37,761 nt of DNA from positions 1 through 37,761 of the forward strand of contig CANQZM010000008.1 of NCBI GenBank assembly GCA_947628345.1, given 5' to 3'. The stretch is from an uncultured Bacilli bacterium (GTDB taxonomy: Bacteria > Bacillota_I > Bacilli_A > RF39 > UBA660). Positions 35,615 through 37,761 of the stretch are shown piece after piece; the stretch's first letter is position 1, and each line of letters begins with the position of its first letter. The notes beneath the pieces are model-generated. The model was not told the origin of the DNA. It worked only from the letters and a program-made list of their open reading frames with translations, and did not search any database. Position numbers and translations under genes: made by a program.

Positions 35615-36192
35615 TTATCTAAACCTTTTTGAACTAGATTGCTCTTGATTTATAATTTTCATTTTTATTTTTTGTAAATCTTCATTTGTCATTGCAACAA
35701 ATTCATAGCTATTAATATTGGCATTTTGAGGAAATAATTTGTTGCCCATATCAATTTTAACTTTTTTTCTTCAATAAGTTTATATTGAAAATAATCATTA
35801 TCAATTTTAATAACATAGTATCCATATTCCTTTAATTTTTTATCAAATAGATATCCTCTTATTAATAATTGCTGCTTTTCCTTATTAAATATTTCTTCTT
35901 CTTTGCTTAATTCTTTTAAATATTCTTCATAAAATATTAATTTTTTATTATACATTTCAGGATTCATATCTTTTAATTCTTCTAAAAATGGATTGTATAA
36001 TACAGTGTAATTAATATTTGGTTCATTATTAATCATATTTTTGCTCTGTATAGAACTATATTTATTAGTAATATCACTTCTTCGTTCATAACTTCTACTT
36101 GATATCAAGTAATATTCATCATAATCTACCATGCCAAGATTATTTAAATTCAACATCTTCCTACCATTCAAATCATATTTCCTATAAGCCAT
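35615..36192 (-). CDS. Hypothetical protein with a -1 frameshift at A_AAA_AAG
   Basis: The zero frame encodes 167 aa ending in LLQ at 35689. At 35762-35768 the mRNA has A-AAA-AAG in zero frame (GAA GAA AAA AAG), the classic -1 slippery heptamer. In the -1 frame a continuous extension follows (VKIDMGNKLFPQNANINSYEFVAMTNEDLQKIKMKI...) to TAA at 35615, giving about 192 aa. The extension looks more protein-like than the zero-frame end. Domains are not recognised; the middle is helical and charged (EEYLKELSKEEEIFNKEKQQL). A ribosome site AGGAGG precedes the ATG. It may be programmed frameshifting, phase variation, or a simple indel or assembly error. Confidence 0.6.
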
Positions 36193-36322
36193 TTTATACC
36201 TCCTAACAATATTGTAAAATTAAAGCATAGATTCGAACATTTTAAAACTAACCATAAAAGTCCGAGCATAGTATCGTTTTTGTACGATTTGTTATATACA
36301 ACTTTTCCCATTGTTTGTATAA

Positions 36323-36347
36323 TTGTTTGCAAACATTTTGCAAACAA
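36323..36347. repeat. Inverted repeat TTGTTTGCAA
   Basis: TTGTTTGCAA and TTGCAAACAA are perfect 10-base inverted arms separated by five bases (ACATT). No U tract follows on either strand, so an operator is likelier than a terminator. Confidence 0.5.
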
Positions 36348-36416
36348 TTCTCAAAAATTTAGCAATTTTTACCCATTTTTTACCTTTAAAATCTTCACAA
36401 TTCCGTATAAAACCGA

Positions 36417-36458
36417 CTAGTTCCCACAACAGTTCTTATACTTCTTTCCACTTCCACA
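36417..36458 (-). pseudogene. Relic of a SEC-C zinc-binding motif
   Basis: The minus strand encodes CGSGKKYKNCCGN followed by TAG. This is the C-terminal three quarters of a SEC-C motif (C-P-C-G-S-G-K-K-Y-K-x-C-C-G), known from SecA and many small proteins. The codon two before the first Cys is TGA, so the front of the gene is lost or out of frame. The sequence after the stop (CTAGTCGGTTTTATACGGAATTGTGAAG) has a degenerate match near 34590. Confidence 0.5.
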
Positions 36459-36649
36459 TGTTCAGTGCCATCTTCTATTATCCTTATTTATGGTATTTAT
36501 AGTATTATTGTTATTTCTTTAAAATAAGGTCAATGGAACATCAGTATATATAGTATTATGAGTATTATCCGTATTATCATTATTCAAAAAATGAGAAAAA
36601 AATGAGAAAATTTTCAACATTCGTTTACCAACTTAATTATATAATTTTT

Positions 36650-37531
36650 TTATTGTTCAATCAACTTATTCTCATTAACTTGTTTTTGTAACAATTCTAA
36701 ATCTTTAAGACTTTTGTTATCTTTTAATGTTTCCATTTGTCTTCTTGCTGAATTGTTTAGTCTAATGAGTCTTTCTCTTTGAGGAACTTTTTCTTCAATT
36801 AATTCTGCATTTGTATTTTGTAAATTATTTAATATTACTAAATGAAGTAGATCTGTATAATCTCTTATATTTCCACTTTCTGCAAGTTCCGGATTATTCT
36901 CTCGCCATTCTTTTGCGGTCATTCCAAATAACGCAACATTTAATACATCAGCTTCTTCTGCATAAACAAACTGTTTTTGTTTTTCAGTTAAAGTTGGAAC
37001 TATGCATTTCTTAATTGCATCCGTATGAACTACATAATTAACTTTTGATAAAAGTCTAGTAGCACTCCACTCAACTTTATATTGATAAGCTTCGTTCGTT
37101 TTTAATCTTTCAAATTCAGTTATTAAATACAATTTAAATTCTGGTGATAACCAACTGGCAAATTCAAAAGCTATATCAGGATGAGCAAAAGTACCACTAT
37201 TATATCTTCCTTGTTTTGAAATTACACCAATAGCTTTTGTTGCTGTAATCCATTTTTTGGGAGTCATTACAAAAGCATTAGTTCCTGACTCATTTTTAAA
37301 CCCATCGAATTCGATGGAATTAAAATTTGGATTATTTAAATATTCCCAAGTTCCTAAAAAAAGAATTGTATTTGTAGTTCTCATCCAGTTTTGAATTATA
37401 TAGTCCGTTCTTTCTTTATCTTTATATCGTGCTAAATCGGTTAAAGAAATATAATTAACATTACCAACCCGCATTATTCCAATTTTATTTTCTTTTACAA
37501 TAATTTCAGTTGTTACTATATCTGTTTTCAT
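36650..37531 (-). CDS. KilA-N domain-containing protein
   Basis: The 293-aa protein starts with a KilA-N domain (about residues 15-140): YISLTDLARYKDKERTDYIIQNWMR, then FVMTPKKWITATKAIGVISKQGRYNSGTFAHPDIAFEFASWLSPEFKLYLITEFERL. KilA-N is a DNA-binding fold of phages and large DNA viruses, common in bacterial accessory islands. The rest is helical; the C-terminal third contains a basic segment RERLIRLNNSARRQMETL. The start at 37531 follows GAAAGGGGG; the track start is eight codons early. It probably derives from a prophage or mobile element, although no other phage genes are visible here. Confidence 0.9.
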   Translation of the reverse strand: MKTDIVTTEIIVKENKIGIMRVGNVNYISLTDLARYKDKERTDYIIQNWMRTTNTILFLGTWEYLNNPNFNSIEFDGFKNESGTNAFVMTPKKWITATKAIGVISKQGRYNSGTFAHPDIAFEFASWLSPEFKLYLITEFERLKTNEAYQYKVEWSATRLLSKVNYVVHTDAIKKCIVPTLTEKQKQFVYAEEADVLNVALFGMTAKEWRENNPELAESGNIRDYTDLLHLVILNNLQNTNAELIEEKVPQRERLIRLNNSARRQMETLKDNKSLKDLELLQKQVNENKLIEQ

Positions 37532-37565
37532 TTTAGTCCCCCTTTCCACTTTCATCGCTTTTTAT

Positions 37566-37761
37566 CTAGCATTCTTCAATAACTTTATTTAAAGATTGCT
37601 CGATTTTATTTTTTTGTGTTAAATAATGTAGGTAATTTTTTTACTAAGATTTGATTAGCTTGCTGTTTATTCACTCTTTGAAAAATATAGTCCTCTAAAC
37701 AAGACATTTTATACTCTAATAATTTAATATTATGACCATAATAATATTCATTAGAATTTAT
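37566..37761 (-). pseudogene. Partial gene at the window edge, frameshifted in an A7 run
   Basis: An open frame enters from the right edge (NSNEYYYGHNIKLLEYKMSCLEDYIFQRVNKQQANQILVKKLPTLF) and stops at TAA right after an A7 run (37609-37615). The frame shifted by +1 continues as NKIEQSLNKVIEEC and ends at TAG (37566). The beginning lies outside the window, and the family is not recognised. It lies 35 bases before the KilA-N gene and may have been cotranscribed with it. Confidence 0.45.

Larger units (their letters stand above)
36193..36649. other. Repeat-rich intergenic stretch
   Basis: No intact gene is visible. The stretch contains a 10-bp inverted repeat (36323-36347), a SEC-C motif relic on the minus strand (36417-36458), a segment near 36245-36275 (CGGACTTTTATGGTT...TTTTAAAATG on the minus strand) related to structured repeat C, and three 9-base tandem steps GTATTATGA GTATTATCC GTATTATCA near 36560-36585. 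Confidence 0.5.

Noticed and set aside
36345-36490. Minus-strand frame VGFIRNCEDFKGKKWVKIAKFL after the SEC-C stop as a separate gene
   Set aside because: It is about 48 codons without a start or ribosome site and overlaps the palindrome; more likely 3' sequence of a decayed element.
1-37761. TGA read as Trp (Mollicutes code)
   Set aside because: Trp in EF-G, RpoB and RpoC is TGG, all long genes are open with TGA as stop, and TGA is used as a terminal codon at 1034 and in the zero frame at 35689.
1-37761. CRISPR array, transposase, integrase, rRNA or tRNA genes
   Set aside because: No regularly spaced repeats, no DDE or tyrosine/serine recombinase motifs, and no tRNA-like ends apart from the tmRNA were found on either strand.

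Overview
The window looks like a chromosomal segment of a low-GC Gram-positive bacterium close to the Bacilli/Mollicutes boundary. The DNA is very AT-rich, the housekeeping genes are all bacillar, and two markers point towards Mollicutes-like lineages: a tmRNA tag ending in LAFA, and Asn in place of the rifampicin-contact His in RpoB. The organism still has murD and a FemABX transferase, so it builds peptidoglycan, and it reads TGG as Trp and TGA as stop. Almost every gene is on the minus strand, so replication probably also runs right to left. This lineage assignment is an inference from gene content.

Region 1-2550 is an accessory block behind the tmRNA gene. It holds a MazG-like NTP pyrophosphohydrolase, an orphan 308-aa protein, a gene remnant, a duplicated structured repeat, and a compact locus that I read as a possible type I toxin-antitoxin system: a 30-aa membrane peptide with its own promoter, an SD-sequestering leader and a terminator, facing a convergent antisense RNA with its own promoter and terminator. 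Region 2554-8950 is the conserved block murD - small ORF - eno - secG - rnr - smpB - ssrA. A plus-strand FemABX gene (9062-10300) converges on tuf.

Region 10357-26436 is the transcription/translation supercluster, read right to left: secE, nusG, rplK, rplA, rplJ, rplL, ybxB-like methyltransferase, rpoB, rpoC, a previously unlisted 54-aa membrane protein, rpsL, rpsG, fusA, tuf. Internal promoters and leaders are visible: an L10 leader, paired hairpins before rplK and rplA that share a motif, and a 5' hairpin before the methyltransferase.

Region 26440-37761 is accessory again: a frameshifted small gene, a dCMP deaminase, a transglutaminase-like protein, a MATE exporter and a DUF2798 membrane protein that both have terminator-containing leaders, a methyltransferase - AraC/GyrI regulator - ABC exporter operon, a Nudix hydrolase, a gene with an A_AAA_AAG -1 frameshift, a SEC-C motif relic, a KilA-N protein and a broken gene at the window edge. 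No rRNA, tRNA, CRISPR array, transposase or integrase was seen. The findings most worth testing are the toxin-antitoxin candidate, the twin attenuated transporter leaders, the small membrane gene between rpoC and rpsL, and the frameshift site.
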